A DNA stretch of 64,000 nucleotides from Acanthopleura granulata (Eukaryota > Mollusca > Polyplacophora > Chitonida > Chitonidae). The position numbers and the translations under genes were made by a program. The stretch lies in contig JABBOT010000014.1 of NCBI GenBank assembly GCA_016165875.1, forward strand, positions 13,455,432-13,519,431. Reading direction: 5' to 3'. Positions 38,230-49,283 of this stretch are shown here, one piece after another. A model generated the notes under the pieces. It saw only the letters and a list, made by a program, of their open reading frames with translations. It did not search any database and had not been told where the DNA came from. Numbering within the stretch: position 1 is the stretch's first letter; the number at the start of each line of letters is the position of its first letter.

Positions 38230-40500
38230 TATCTTTGATATTTATCAAAATAAAGAGAAATTTTGAAAAAAAATTAGAGCTTCCTTTCAAAATGCCACTT
38301 TTTCATGAAGTGGATAATTTACTATTTTTTCATTCAGTGAACTAAAAACGTCCCACATATATTTAACATCCATCTTAGATGGTTCTGAGTGATCATTTAA
38401 AGTTAAAACTTTCAAAAAAATTTTTTTAAAAATTGAAACTTTGATGTTCTTTTACTAATATCTTTAAAACTTGAGAAGATATTAAAATTTGTAGGACCGC
38501 TTTTTCTCTTTTAGTATTTACCTACATGTTTCATAGTATTATGTTGAAAAATAGTTAAGAAATTAAAGTATTTCACAACACAACCCCGTCTTAAAAACAG
38601 AAAGGGAGAAAAAGACCAAAATGTCTGAAGAGGCATTACGTGTGACAAAATTTGTCAATAGTCACGTTTGCTAATTACTTTTAGTCGAGAATTGTCCTGC
38701 CTCCAGATAAAATGTAAAAATGTCAACCTACTTATGTTAGATTTTAAACTTACCATGCCCCATGAAGCTTAAAGTGGTGTTTTATCTTGACATTTCTGAG
38801 CAAAATCTGCTAGAATGTGTTTATAAACTCCTACCCTGTTGTTTAGTTAACAGGTCTACTGGAGTAGTCTGCCCAAGCAGTCATGCACATTTGATAGAGC
38901 AGGAGGCAATACACATTTACCAGAGGCATGTCTGTTCATAGCAGGCAACCCCCTTCAGTGAGCTAATTAAAGCTAATTACTCAGGGGCAAACTAAGAAAA
39001 CACTCACGCATGGGTTCACAACATGTTATACTTTTTGTCAAATTTAAGGCATTTACAATTCGAATTTGGTTTTCATCTTTAAGTGACAGGAAAAATAGGA
39101 AAACTGAGAATAAGAATGTAAAATTTAAAAAATGACCAAATGAGCTCTAGTATCTTAATAAATATAATAACCTGGAAATCCCCTTTATCGCACAGACAGC
39201 CGTCTCTATCCCATGAGAAGCAGTGTTAACAATGAACTGCTAATAAGTGTGATGAAGTAACAGCCATTATATCACTTGGCGCTTTCCATGCTAGTGACTG
39301 ACTCAATCCACATAGGCTTCTATATTTTGATTACTCCGCGTGAATTGTCCGTCAATGTCATATCCCCAGTGTTGAATTCCGTCTTCTCTTCTCCAAACCA
39401 TTACTGAATTTTTCACTGTTCCTTGAAGCTGACTTTTTTATTTTTGTATATATATGTATAGTTGCTGACTTTATGTCCTTTTCAGAGCATGTTTTCTGTA
39501 CTTTTTAATGTAAGTCCTATGCTTCATTCCTGAAACTCTACGGTGGTTTCACGAGTGCTAAAATTTGAACACTGGTCCATTAAAGTACTTGAATTGAAAC
39601 TAAAGCCCCAGTGGACAAAAATATTCTTAAAAATTCCTGCGAATGGCGTCTCACAGCAGTCAATTAAGTAAATAAATATTTGGTTTCATCGTATACAAAT
39701 CGTCTCATTACCCTCAAAAGCCTGAAAGTCGAAGGAAAGTTAATGAAGTTACAAGATGGCTGTTAGTGAAGAGCTTTAAAGGACAATAGGGCCTGACAGT
39801 CTCCATACAAACATGTTTGCAAACATTTCTCACCGTATGGCAATTCATAGGCTCAGGTGACAACGTATTCATACCTTCAGTTTAGGGAACAATCCTTGCA
39901 AAATATCTTCAAACAAGGTGAGCACGAGAGACAACTGAGTCTCATTTCCACCCCGTATACACAATGCACGTTTATGTTACATGTCTCCTTCACAAAGCCT
40001 ATTGATCCGCCCTTCACTGATGATAGTATTCAAATTGCGTTGTCAACCGAAAGCAATTTGTGATGAAGAATCTACTTGTTGCACAATGGAAACTGATATC
40101 TTTATATCCAAGCAACGTTCGTAAACAGGATAACATATACGTGGGCACCTACAACAAGAAACTGTAGTGATTGTCTCGGCCCTAATGCTGTGCGAAAAAT
40201 TACTTCTGCCTTGGGATTTGGAAAGCCTTTCAACAGCAAGTGACAAGTCTTACTTTGGATTGGAATCCACATTGTAATTATTCAATTTCACTTAAAGGTT
40301 GACCCTAAGTGTGACTATTCGCTTTATCCGATCTGTCCTATATAATGCATTGATTGTTAGCTTGGGCGTGTTGCTATATCTGACCTTCTTGGGGCGAAAG
40401 TGTGTTGGCATGGTCGGAAGTGGATAGGGGCAAACACTGTATGCAATTTCCAAGCATACATTTTACACTGTTATAAAACGCCCTGTTACTCCTGGTTGTG
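38230..40500. other. AT-rich, featureless
   Basis: No open frame over 70 codons and no repeat structure noticed. Confidence 0.5.
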
Positions 40501-40502
40501 TA

Positions 40503-40975
40503 ATAATGCACGAGTAATGTAATACCCACCGTGTAATGTGACAAAAAATTCAGTGTTATGTAATATCTCCCCCCCCCCACCAATGTGTTAAATTTATCGT
40601 GTGATGTAATAAAACCATTTCCCGGGTATTACGATAAAAATTTCGGTGTGATGAAATAACATGCATAACAGGTCTATGCATTATTCTGTGCTTTAGCTTG
40701 GGGGATCGTGTGTATCTTACAACAGAAAAGGCGGCAGTGCCCGACAGAATCCTCAGACCTTCGCTAACTTGCTTTCGCACATTGAAAAATGTACGAGTGT
40801 GCGCATCAAAAGCAGTCAATTTCAGCATTACTTTACTCTTATGCCCCATAGTCTCTTGCTTTTCATTACCTACGCCGTATATTTGTCTGTGTGTCTGTAA
40901 GTCACGCGGCAGTATTACACAACACGGAAATTATTATTACATTACACGGTGGGTATTACATGACTCGTGCATTAT
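40503..40975. mobile_element. MITE-like element with 37-bp terminal inverted repeats
   Basis: The ends 40503-40539 and 40939-40975 are inverses at 36 of 37 positions (ATAATGCACGAG at the outer edge, ATACCCACCGTGTAATGT inside). Inside, GTGTRATGTAATA-like motifs repeat near 40530-40660. A TA dinucleotide occurs symmetrically near each tip, so a TA target duplication is possible. Overlapping ORFs on both strands (40556-40985) are probably not coding. Confidence 0.75.
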
Positions 40976-41269
40976 AGTGCATTAAGCGAAAGTGATAGTA
41001 AATCCCTCGTAAAAAACACCGGATTTAGTGTGGTAAAGCACGGAATTTTCAAGCAGTGCATCGTGAATATGCTACGCGTATTGTGATCATTACTTGGCAC
41101 AGCCACTGTAAAGAGGCGCTGTCATACAAAATTTTATCCCGCAATAGGCTAGCTTAGCCTTTTGCCTATATTTGGCAAGACGTGGTGCTGCCCTCGCGGG
41201 GTTGAGTTAATCATAAATTGGACTAACGTCTTAGGTCAAATAACGTTGACAGTGTACAATGCATAAACT

Positions 41270-41520
41270 GGCCAGGAACGAACTGGGAGTCCCAAAATAA
41301 CTTTGCCCCAGCGAACTTGGGGCCTATATATAACTTAGAGCCTGTATAACTTGGTCCCAAACCGGCTGTGTGTCCCTATAAACTTCGTCCAGAACCGTCT
41401 TAGAATCCCTGTATAACTTGTTCCCAAACCAACTGGGTATCCCTATAAACTTCGTTCAGAACCGTCTTGGAATCCCTGTATAGCTTGGTCCCAAACCAGC
41501 TTGAAGTCTCTATATATACT
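41270..41520. repeat. 67-bp dimeric tandem repeat
   Basis: Two related half-units alternate: CCTGTATAACTTGGTCCCAA and CCCTATAAACTTCGTCCAGA. The start of the first recurs at 41341, 41408 and 41475, a 67-bp period; a degenerate unit precedes them. Confidence 0.8.
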
Positions 41521-41870
41521 GCTTACATAACAAATTGACTAAAAAGAAGTGTTCCAAGGAAGCGTTGTTATATTAATTTGCAAGAAGGAAATCCCGCCTT
41601 TGTTGTGAATACAACGTTGATAGAGATCATTGTCATTTTTAATTAGATAAGTGTGCACAAAAATGGGCATATCAAATCACACTTTTTACTCTTGACAAAT
41701 AACATTCAATTGGCCTCTAAAACTGGACACGGGGTTAGTACATATGGGACACTTCTAAGAGTGCGTTGTCAGTCAGGCGAGGACATTCGGAGGTGGTTGA
41801 CTGTTGCACGTGTCAAGTCGTTTGTGGACTACCCGGCTTCTGAAGCAGCTTTATACCGTCATGTCGTATG

Positions 41871-42870
41871 TAAGTTGTGCCTGTGAGAGCACAACCGTGG
41901 CGTCCCTAATTAAGTTGTGCCTGTGAGAGTACAACAGTGGGATCCCTAATTAAGTTGTGCTTGTGAGAGTACAACCGTGGGGTCCCTAATTAAGTTGTGC
42001 CTGTGAGAGTACAACCGTGGGGTCCCTAATTAAGTTGTACCTGTGAGAGTACAACCGCGGGATCCCTAATTAAGTTGTGCTTGTGAGAGTACAACCGTGG
42101 GGTCCCTAATTAAGTTGTGCCTGTGAGAGTACAACCGTGGGGTCCCTAATTAAGTTGTGCCTGTGAGAGTACAACCGTGGGGTCCCTAATTAAGTTGTGC
42201 CTGTGAGAGTACAACCGTGGGGTCCCTAATTAAGTTGTGCTTGTGAGAGTACAACCGTGGGGTCCCTAATTAAGTTGTGCTTGTGAGAGTACAACCGTGG
42301 GGTCCCTAATTAAGTTGTACCTGTGAGAGTACAACCGTGGGATCCCTAATTAAGTTGTGCTTGTGAGAGTACAACCGTGGGGTCCCTAATTAAGTTGTGC
42401 TTGTGAGAGTACAACCGTGGGGTCCCTAATTAAGTTGTGCCTGTGAGAGTACAACCGTGGGGTCCCTAATTAAGTTGTACCTGTGAGAGTACAACCGTGG
42501 GATCCCTAATTAGGTTGTGCTTGTGAGAGTACAACCGTGGGGTCCCTAATTAAGTTGTACCTGTGAGAGTACAACCGTGGGATCCCTAATTAGGTTGTTC
42601 TTGTGAGAGTACAACAGTGGGATCCCTAATTAAGTTGTGCCTGTGAGAGTACAACCGTGGGGTCCCTAATTAAGTTGTGCCTGTGAGAGTACAACCGTGG
42701 GGTCCCTAATTAAGTTGTGCTTGTGAGAGTACAACCGTGGGATCCCTAATTAAGTTGTGCTTGTGAGAGTACAACCGTGGGGTCCCTAATTAAGTTGTGC
42801 TTGTGAGAGTACAACCGTGGGGTCCCTAATTGAGTTGTGCTTGTGAGAGTACAACCGTGGGGTTCCCTCC
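41871..42870. repeat. 40-bp satellite, 25 copies
   Basis: One thousand bases, 25 units of exactly 40 bp (TAAGTTGTGC CTGTGAGAGT...). Variants are ordered: the four GTAC units (copies 5, 12, 16, 18) all carry GATCC and are each followed by a TTGTG unit. It is bounded on the right by a SINE fragment. Confidence 0.97.
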
Positions 42871-42875
42871 ATCCC

Positions 42876-42974
42876 TGCCCGGTTTCCTCCCACCATTAAT
42901 GCTGGTTGCGTTCGTACAAGAGAGAATGTTTTTGGGTACGGCGTAAAATACCAGTCATATAAATAAATAAATAA
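42876..42974 (+). mobile_element. SINE family 1, 3' part, abutting the 40-bp satellite
   Basis: Begins CCTGCCCGGTTTCCTCCCACC directly after the last satellite unit; tail AAATAA repeats. Confidence 0.85.
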
Positions 42975-43955
42975 AACTGAAACGATGTTCCTTCCGAAGC
43001 TCTGAGATTTCTATTTCATTTTGTGCATGTAAGCCTATGTTACATTACATGTACGCATAAATGCCTCTCATTGCCCAGCAGCCAAGCCAGCAAAGGTCTG
43101 ATGCCGATTTCACATAGTTATGTTCGACTTATTTCCACATTTCAAACTTTACTGTGATGCATAGTACAAATGGTGATACATTTGCAATTTTAACGCCATT
43201 TATATAAAAATATACCTTCAACTCAAATTTCAAATTTCAAAAATCTCTATGGAGTCGACACAAACCCTGTGCGTCCCGTATGCAGATTAGTTTGCACAAT
43301 TATATAATTAGAGAGTGATCGGGTATTAACGACAGTGCCTTTTCAGTGTTGAAGTACTGTTGATTACCCCCGACTTCCGTCCCCCAAAGTTTATGACATC
43401 ATGTATTGTATATTATATTGGCAAAATTCACATCATTATCTTGTGAAATATTGCAAAAAGAAAAGTACTGCGTTTATATTTTTGTTCAGTTTGCATACCT
43501 ATCAAAACGAGATCGACAGAATAACCTATGCCCTATGAGAAATTGCTCAGATTATTGCTTAGGATCTGTTTAGGCATTAGGAGACTTGACTGCCACAACG
43601 TGATTGCCTATTAGCGCGTTGTCTTCACGAACAGGGCGTATTTATGTGGTGATATCATATCAGTTGTTGACATCTCTTTACATTAGCCAATGAACCCAAC
43701 CGTGTCAGCTAGCTGTGACTTATCAGCTTAGGCTGGCCTGCCGTTAATAACTGTTCAGTTTTAGAAATGACTCGACTTGGTTAGGTGGCCACACCCACCA
43801 AAACAAGTGTGTTATACATAATCTGAGAAACCTTCGCTAGCGCAGTGATTTCCTCCATAATATGCGTAAAGGTGAGCATTGCTTGAGACAGCCACTTTCT
43901 TATCTTTTTCTTTGCAAATTTTTAGCAAGATTGCTTTTACCAAGCTTTTAATTTT
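42975..43955. other. Upstream region of the lectin gene
   Basis: No TATA box stands out. A GTGAGC donor near 43871 could end a 5' UTR exon. Confidence 0.35.
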
Positions 43956-43958
43956 CAG

Positions 43959-44013
43959 ATGCTTTTCTTCGCCGATGCGTTCATTACCATGTTAGTCGTC
44001 CTTCTTCCAGCCG
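43959..44013 (+). CDS. Lectin gene exon 1: signal peptide
   Basis: Eighteen codons plus one base, starting MLFFADAFITMLVVLLPA, a typical hydrophobic signal peptide, followed by the strong donor GTAAGT at 44014. It ends in phase 1, which fits exon 2 (G + CG gives Ala). Confidence 0.72.
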
Positions 44014-47000
44014 GTAAGTTTCACCGAGATATTATTCCTAAGAAACTTTTCATTGTATAGGGTCCAGACTACACCAGAGCCAGGAAGCATCATAATATCT
44101 TCCCCTATCTTTCCACATTGCACTTGTGAGATACCTTTTTTAGACATTAAATCTAGGGACCGTTATGTTATAGCTGAGTATTACAGCTGTTTCAGACGGT
44201 TAAAGCTTTTTTGCACTGCGATTTTCACACCACTGGCCAATGACGTCGGGGTATAACAGTAACTGTCAGGTGTCTGAGACCCGTCTTACAAATCGGGAGT
44301 AAGGCCGCGACAGGGTGTAAGCCTGTCGGACGTGTATCGCAGGAAAGACTAGCCGTCTTACAAAGCTGGAGTAGTTGCGACCTGATGTAAAGTTTGGTGC
44401 AAATTAACACCTACCATTGAGCAGGCGTGAATTCCGTAAGTATACTAAATATGTTGGCACTTGTGGTGTTTCGTAGACATACTTTGAGCATTGCCTACGA
44501 GGAGCTGACTGACGGAAACCTCTACCAAAGCGGACGTAAACCTTTACGTCTGACGTAAGCTACTCCAGCTTTTTAAGACGTGCCCCAGGGGATGAATATT
44601 GCTGTACTCCGGCCACTCTGGATTCCTCCACCCAGATGTGCTTGATTTATGTCATAAATGAAAAAGTTCTCGACAACGCCGCTAAACAACAATCATTTAT
44701 TTTTTATTTGTTTATTTGTGTTTTACGCCGAACAGGTACTCAAGAATATTTCGCTTACACGACTGTGGACAGCATCATGGTGGTTAATGTTAGTCAAATG
44801 AACAAATAAATACTGTCTTTTTTTTCGACCCATAAAGAATGTATATGCAAACACCATACAAAATCCTATCCTGAAGTTATACGTGATTGGGGCGTACAGA
44901 GGGAAGGGTACATCCTTGTTTGTTAGCATCACGGAATGTATAAACATGAAATAAAAGTAAAATAAAGGCAAAGTCTTTCAGAAAAAATAAATCAAATTTT
45001 TATGTTTAATGTTAGTTATGTTTACTGATTATGTCACTGTTATGCCTTTTTAGCGATGAGCAGGCGTGTTACATACTTGACTTACGAACCTCAACCGTTG
45101 AGCTGGAATGACGCCAGGCAGGCTTGTCATCGTAAGGGAGCTCATCTAGTTCAAGTGAAGGACGAAGCCAAGAAAAATGTGGTGATGCATTTCTTTCGGA
45201 TACTTGCACCCAGTCTTGAAAAAGTGTGAGTTTACACTTTCATAACTTTACACCGTTATCCAATTCAAGAAAAACACACAGGCCTACTGGTCTTCTGAAC
45301 CGTTCTATGTAAATTTTCACAGACCGTTATTGATGTGAGTGAGCATAAATCTCTCATTCACACCAGATCGATGAATGAAAGGTGCAGAGAAAGTAAATGT
45401 GAGTTTAGTAGGTACTATTATCTATGCACTGTCTGGCAATATTGTTTTGACAGTGTTTTATACTGTGTGAGAATGGTGTATTTTGCTATGTCAGGAGGAG
45501 CAGTTGCACAAGCTTGTGAGTTGTGGCAGCGGTGGCCTTGTGCATTTGCCAATCTTCCTTGTGTTGCCAGTATTGCATTTCAAAGCCTGTCATATAAAAC
45601 CAAGAAGCGTGTGTATATATATACAAGATAAAAAATAGATTCTTGCATATATTGTTGAATGTAGTGAATTGAGCTGGAACTAAATTTGCGATTAGTTTGT
45701 ATAGAAAAATGTAGTTCGGCATGCAATATACACCTCATTCTGACGATGAACGTTGCAGACCCGCATCGTTTTCCATAGACCTTGCTCTCCTCACCCCGGT
45801 GACAGGTGAGTTCTTCTGGACAGAAACTTGTGAGCCTCTATCGTGGAACAACTGGAGTCCCAAGGAGACTAGCCACGCATATGATGATAAAAACTGCGTC
45901 AAAATGACCACACGAAGAGGAGACTTCCAACGTCTTTATTGCCATTATCAGCGGCAGTATATGTGCGAACGAGTTACAGGTTTGTATCTGCCTTCTCAGG
46001 TATCGTAAGCTTGTGAGCCGAAATTTAAAGGCAGGATAGTCTGTTTCTTACGCATGACTGTATGATTGTCCATTCAGACCACTGGACAGGTGCTTTTAAC
46101 AGGGTTCCAACACGGACTCAAGGTGTCATAATATGAGCAACCTCAGAAGTGAAGTACGGTACTCTTTTGATTGGCATAAAACTATACTGAAATGGAAATA
46201 AAACAAAACAGCGAAACTACATAAATGAATTCATTAGTAAATGAAAATCCATGAATTTGAAATGATGTTGAAACCGTTACCTGAAGTAAGTATATTTTAT
46301 TCGTTTATACATGTTGTAATTCTCTTTTCAGATGTTAAGTGTCCTTACAACAGTCATGTCAGCACCACTTTGTTGTCAAATGGAATGTTGCAGGATATAT
46401 CCACATACAATACTACTCTATCTATGTGTTACAAACTTTGCGACTCTGTGCTCTCGGATGATCACGTGGAGTGCTGGGCTTTCACTTTTCGTTCGTCAAG
46501 AAAACAGTGTAATATCTTCTTCAGCACGGACCCATATATGTTGACAAACACAACACAGATGATACATGATCCGAGATCAACGTTGTACACGAAGCAGTGT
46601 TATCATGGTAAGGACAGCATTCTAATTGGGAACAAACATTTACATTCGTTTAGTTTTAATATATTCTAATATTTTTGAGATCGCCCTCGAGGTCGAGAGA
46701 TCCAGGTTCAAGTCTCGGTTCGGGTCATGTCAAAGGCTTTAAAGATTGTACTTGTTGCTGTCTTGCTTGGCGATCAGCTTTCAGATGTTAGAGCAAGGAT
46801 TAATCGGCCAGTATAATGTGACGGCATGGGTGGGGTATCATATCTAGTGTCCTCGGCATGATGTTCCAGTGGCGGCAGCACTTCGACACACTATATGCAC
46901 TTACCAGAAGTAATCCTCGTCGTCATATGACTGAAACATTGTTAAGTACGACGTTAAACTCCAAGTACTTACTCACTCATTATAATGTTCTTGTGTCAAA

Positions 47001-49224
47001 AGTTAGAAGACATAGAATAGTATAGGTATTTCGGGTTCTGGTCTACTTCCCGATAGGACCCGCCCCACCCCCTTGGCGGGCCCCCAGCTCATGTCCCTAG
47101 CCAGCCTTAACCAACACACAAGGATCCACGTACATAGATAATTGACAATTGTGAATGTAGGCCGGAGACCGTTCGCCTCTTAGTTGCTTTTGAATGTTGA
47201 ATGTATTGTGTATACGAGTTTCATTTTAGAACAGGAATATGTTCAACGACAGCGTTCATTCTTTGACTTTTTCCGGAGCTTTGATTGTTTCATTCGAGTA
47301 TCTTGTCACCTTATAAGCTAGTTGTGGTTACAGGTCACATTGGTGAAGGAAATAATGAGACAAGTGAACCAAGCGTTGTCAAAGAGGCAGATTTCAACTG
47401 TACAAACCTCACGACTATTGAGCCAAGAATGATGTCATCTAGCTCGACGATTCTCAACGGTATTCTTGACAATTCTACCAAGGGCAAAAGTACTGAGGAG
47501 ACTTTGGAAAGCCTTATACCCAAAGTGTCAGCCTTAACCACAGGAACGCCATTCTCAACCTTTGGATCGACGCCATCTTCAGCTAGCACACAGCAAGGGC
47601 TTGCGGATTCAGGTCAGACGTCATCAGTTGAGCAGGTATATCCTAGCCAAAGTCTGACAACGATTTCCAGGATGGCAAGTCCATTAGATACTTCACCAAC
47701 TACAGTCACACCGACGAGTGATGCAGGTCGGTATACAATGAATGAGTGAATTTTTAGAATGTCATATTGCGAAATTCAATTTATAGTCCTTGTCCACATT
47801 CATAAGTGTATGTGGGTTCAGTGTTCGGTTATGATTGAGTATGACATGATCCTGGGCTTGTTTTGAAGATACATGAGCGCATTGATGGTGCTGACTTTTT
47901 ATGTAGTAAGTTTGTTAACTTAAGCAAGCAAAAGATATATCCTCGCACGGTACCCTGTCATGCCACCACAAGCAGCCTGGAGATTTATCTCAGGTGTATC
48001 CAAAAATTTTGAGTTGTTGCTGTTGGGAGAATCTTTTCAAATCTATCCAAAGCTGACAAAATTTTGATATACAAGTATTTTGGCCAGTTATAACATAACA
48101 GTTGAGAAATTTATAGTGAATTAGCAACCTATAATGTCTGTGTGGCAATATTATCCAATCAGTTTTCCAGCACACAGGCATGTCTTGGACACTGGTTAGA
48201 ACCAAGCCTAAACTTAGCCTGGTCCAAGGGAGTATAATTCAGCGGTAGCAAAGTCGTAAGCTATGACGGAAACTGTTAAATACACACTGTGTCTTGGATT
48301 TCCTGTCGCAATCTGATTGGCTAAAATGAACATCTGTGAACACAAAAGCACTGCACTGGGGAATGGTTTCTATCAAGGGCGACTCTGAATCGAGTCTGAA
48401 TTGGCCATTAATATGCCATGTATGGATAATGTAAGACGCGAATAAATACACAGAGGCACCTGCGTTGTATAATAGTGTGTGTACTCCCTCAAGTGATTTG
48501 TCACTGGGGCGAGGTTATTAAAAATAGACATCGCGATACCGAGGAGTTGTGTGAAATAATATGTTATCACGACCGCAAACATGTAACGCTACCATCGTGT
48601 GTGGGCTGTGACGTAATTGTTCCAAGCGCGGAACACTATTGTAACCAGAAACTGTAGTAAGCTGCCTGGTAGATGGTTGAAACGTATCTATATATGTAAA
48701 TTTATGCCATGAAATGAACAAAAAACTTACTACTGCCACAATAATTTGGTCTGGAAATACCTTGCAGTACTGTTCACCTATCACGGCCTGCATTGTGGTG
48801 GGTGGAAACCGGACAGAGCCCGGGGGTTACCCCACGAGCATCTGCAGGTTGTTGGCAGTCCACGTACGGCCTGAGAGGAAGCCAGCATGAGCTGGCAAGT
48901 CCGTCTTTAATCGTATTTTTGTTTTGTTATGGTGTTTCAGCACAGTCATTGGACTATGGTCAATTGTGCTGGTGCCGCTGTCACAACACTTTCGTGGATA
49001 AAAAACGATTAATCCAGGAAATACTGACCAACCTGACCATCAACAAGAAACAACTGTCATCTTATCGCCGGAAATATACCAGCGTGAAGGACGAGCGCCC
49101 CCTGGCGGCGGGAATCGGCTACGCTGGAGGTGGTTGTGTGTTTCTCGTGGTTGGATTAGTAATGCTCAGTGACTTCATAAAATTTGTACTTCGATGCGAG
49201 GAAAAGCATGACATAAGGGATTAA
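43959..49224 (+). CDS. Membrane C-type lectin-like / PAN domain protein, six exons, 466 aa
   Basis: I join exons 43959-44013, 45054-45225, 45759-45979, 46332-46607, 47334-47726 and 48941-49224; every junction has GT/AG borders and matching phase (1, 2, 1, 1, 1). The product has a signal peptide (residues 1-19), a C-type lectin-like fold (about 24-147), a six-cysteine PAN/apple-like domain (150-241), a Ser/Thr-rich stalk with N-glycosylation sequons (242-372), a CWCRC cluster (382-386), a basic/hydrophilic juxtamembrane helix, one transmembrane segment (about 428-449) and a short tail. This is a type I surface protein, probably a recognition or adhesion receptor (inference). The ATG follows an AG (43957-43958), so a 5' UTR intron may exist, with a GTGAGC donor near 43871. 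A polyadenylation signal AATAAA lies at 50394. Domain names come from cysteine spacing and motif resemblance, not from a search. Confidence 0.78.
44275..44585. repeat. MITE-like inverted repeat, relative of family M
   Basis: GTCTTACAAAGCTGGAGTAG (44354-44373) is inverted at 44560-44579 (CTACTCCAGCTTTTTAAGAC). A further arm GTCTTACAAATCGGGAGTAA lies at 44283. The ACGTCTGACGTAA motif links it to 51030-51167. It lies in intron 1 of the lectin gene. Confidence 0.5.
44586..44698 (+). mobile_element. 3' part of a third SINE type
   Basis: GTCATAAATGAAAAAGTTCT then GACAACGCCGCTAAACAACA with a CATTT tail, a separate molluscan SINE ending (from memory). Confidence 0.5.
44699..44788 (-). mobile_element. 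SINE family 1 tail, reverse, lectin intron 1
   Basis: TTATTTGTTTATTTGTGTTT then CAAGAATATTTCGCTTACAC and CATCATGGTGG. Confidence 0.78.
45054..45225 (+). CDS. Lectin gene exon 2: first half of C-type lectin-like domain
   Basis: The acceptor is TGCCTTTTTAG. The exon reads LTYEPQPLSWNDARQACHRK and then GAHLVQVKDEAK, which matches the usual W-ndA-xxxC-xxxG-xxLv-i-de pattern of the first two helices of a C-type lectin-like domain, with the first canonical cysteine. The donor GTGAGT at 45226 leaves phase 2. Confidence 0.78.
45759..45979 (+). CDS. Lectin gene exon 3: second half of C-type lectin-like domain
   Basis: It begins after GTTGCAG with a weak pyrimidine tract; this acceptor is chosen because it restores frame (GT + A). 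FSIDLALLTPVTGEFFW stands where family members have fWiGl...f.W; EPLSWNNW follows, then NCVKM and LYCHYQRQYMCER with the conserved late cysteines. No EPN or QPD triplet precedes NCVKM, and the WND position reads FQR, so ordinary calcium-dependent sugar binding is doubtful. It ends in phase 1 before GTTTGT. Confidence 0.75.
46332..46607 (+). CDS. Lectin gene exon 4: PAN/apple-like domain
   Basis: A clear acceptor (CTCTTTTCAG) and donor (GTAAGG) bound 91 codons. Six cysteines occur in the spacing C-x28-C-x3-C-x10-C-x11-C-x29-C, with MCYKLCDS, HVECWAFTF and RKQCNIF motifs typical of PAN/apple modules, which bind proteins or glycans outside the cell. Two NTT sequons are present. The exon is flanked by phase-1 introns and so is a complete shuffling module. 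Confidence 0.75.
46676..46982 (+). mobile_element. SINE family 2, full length, lectin intron 4
   Basis: B box GGTTCAAGTCTCGG, middle GTATAATGTGACGG with GGTGGGGTATCAT and GGCATGATGTTCCAGTGGCG, end TTAAGTACGACGTTAAACTCC and ACTCACTCAT. Confidence 0.85.
47334..47726 (+). CDS. Lectin gene exon 5: Ser/Thr-rich stalk
   Basis: 130 codons rich in Ser, Thr and Pro, with N-x-S/T sequons at NET, NCT, NLT and NST and no strong secondary structure motif. This is typical of an O-glycosylated mucin-like spacer that holds the recognition domains away from the membrane. The acceptor is GTGGTTACAG; the donor GTCGGT is less standard but restores phase 1. A longer or alternatively spliced stalk cannot be excluded. 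Confidence 0.65.
48785..48898 (-). mobile_element. SINE family 1 fragment in lectin intron 5
   Basis: Reverse body GGAAACCGGACAGAGCCCGG to GAGAGGAAGCCAGCATGAGC. It ends about 45 bp before the exon 6 acceptor. Confidence 0.8.
48941..49224 (+). CDS. Lectin gene exon 6: CWCRC motif, transmembrane segment, tail and stop
   Basis: The acceptor is GGTGTTTCAG. The exon encodes QLCWCRCHN, then a charged helix (KKRLIQEILTNLTINKKQL, SYRRKYTSVKDERP), a hydrophobic span (AAGIGYAGGGCVFLVVGLVM) and a short charged tail ending at TAA. I recall similar Cys cluster plus RK-x-TS-x-x-DxR-P plus membrane-span endings in other molluscan surface proteins; that is a memory-based comparison. Confidence 0.75.
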
Positions 49225-49283
49225 TGACTGGCCCACCAAACAACGGACATTCTCCCGCAAATGGCCCTTGTTTCTGTTCTTTC

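Noticed and set aside
40556..40985. Two overlapping ~95-codon frames on opposite strands.
   Set aside because: They span the inverted-repeat element; overlapping frames without homology are more likely chance.
41871..42870. CRISPR-like array.
   Set aside because: Units are contiguous with no unique spacers and the DNA is clearly animal.
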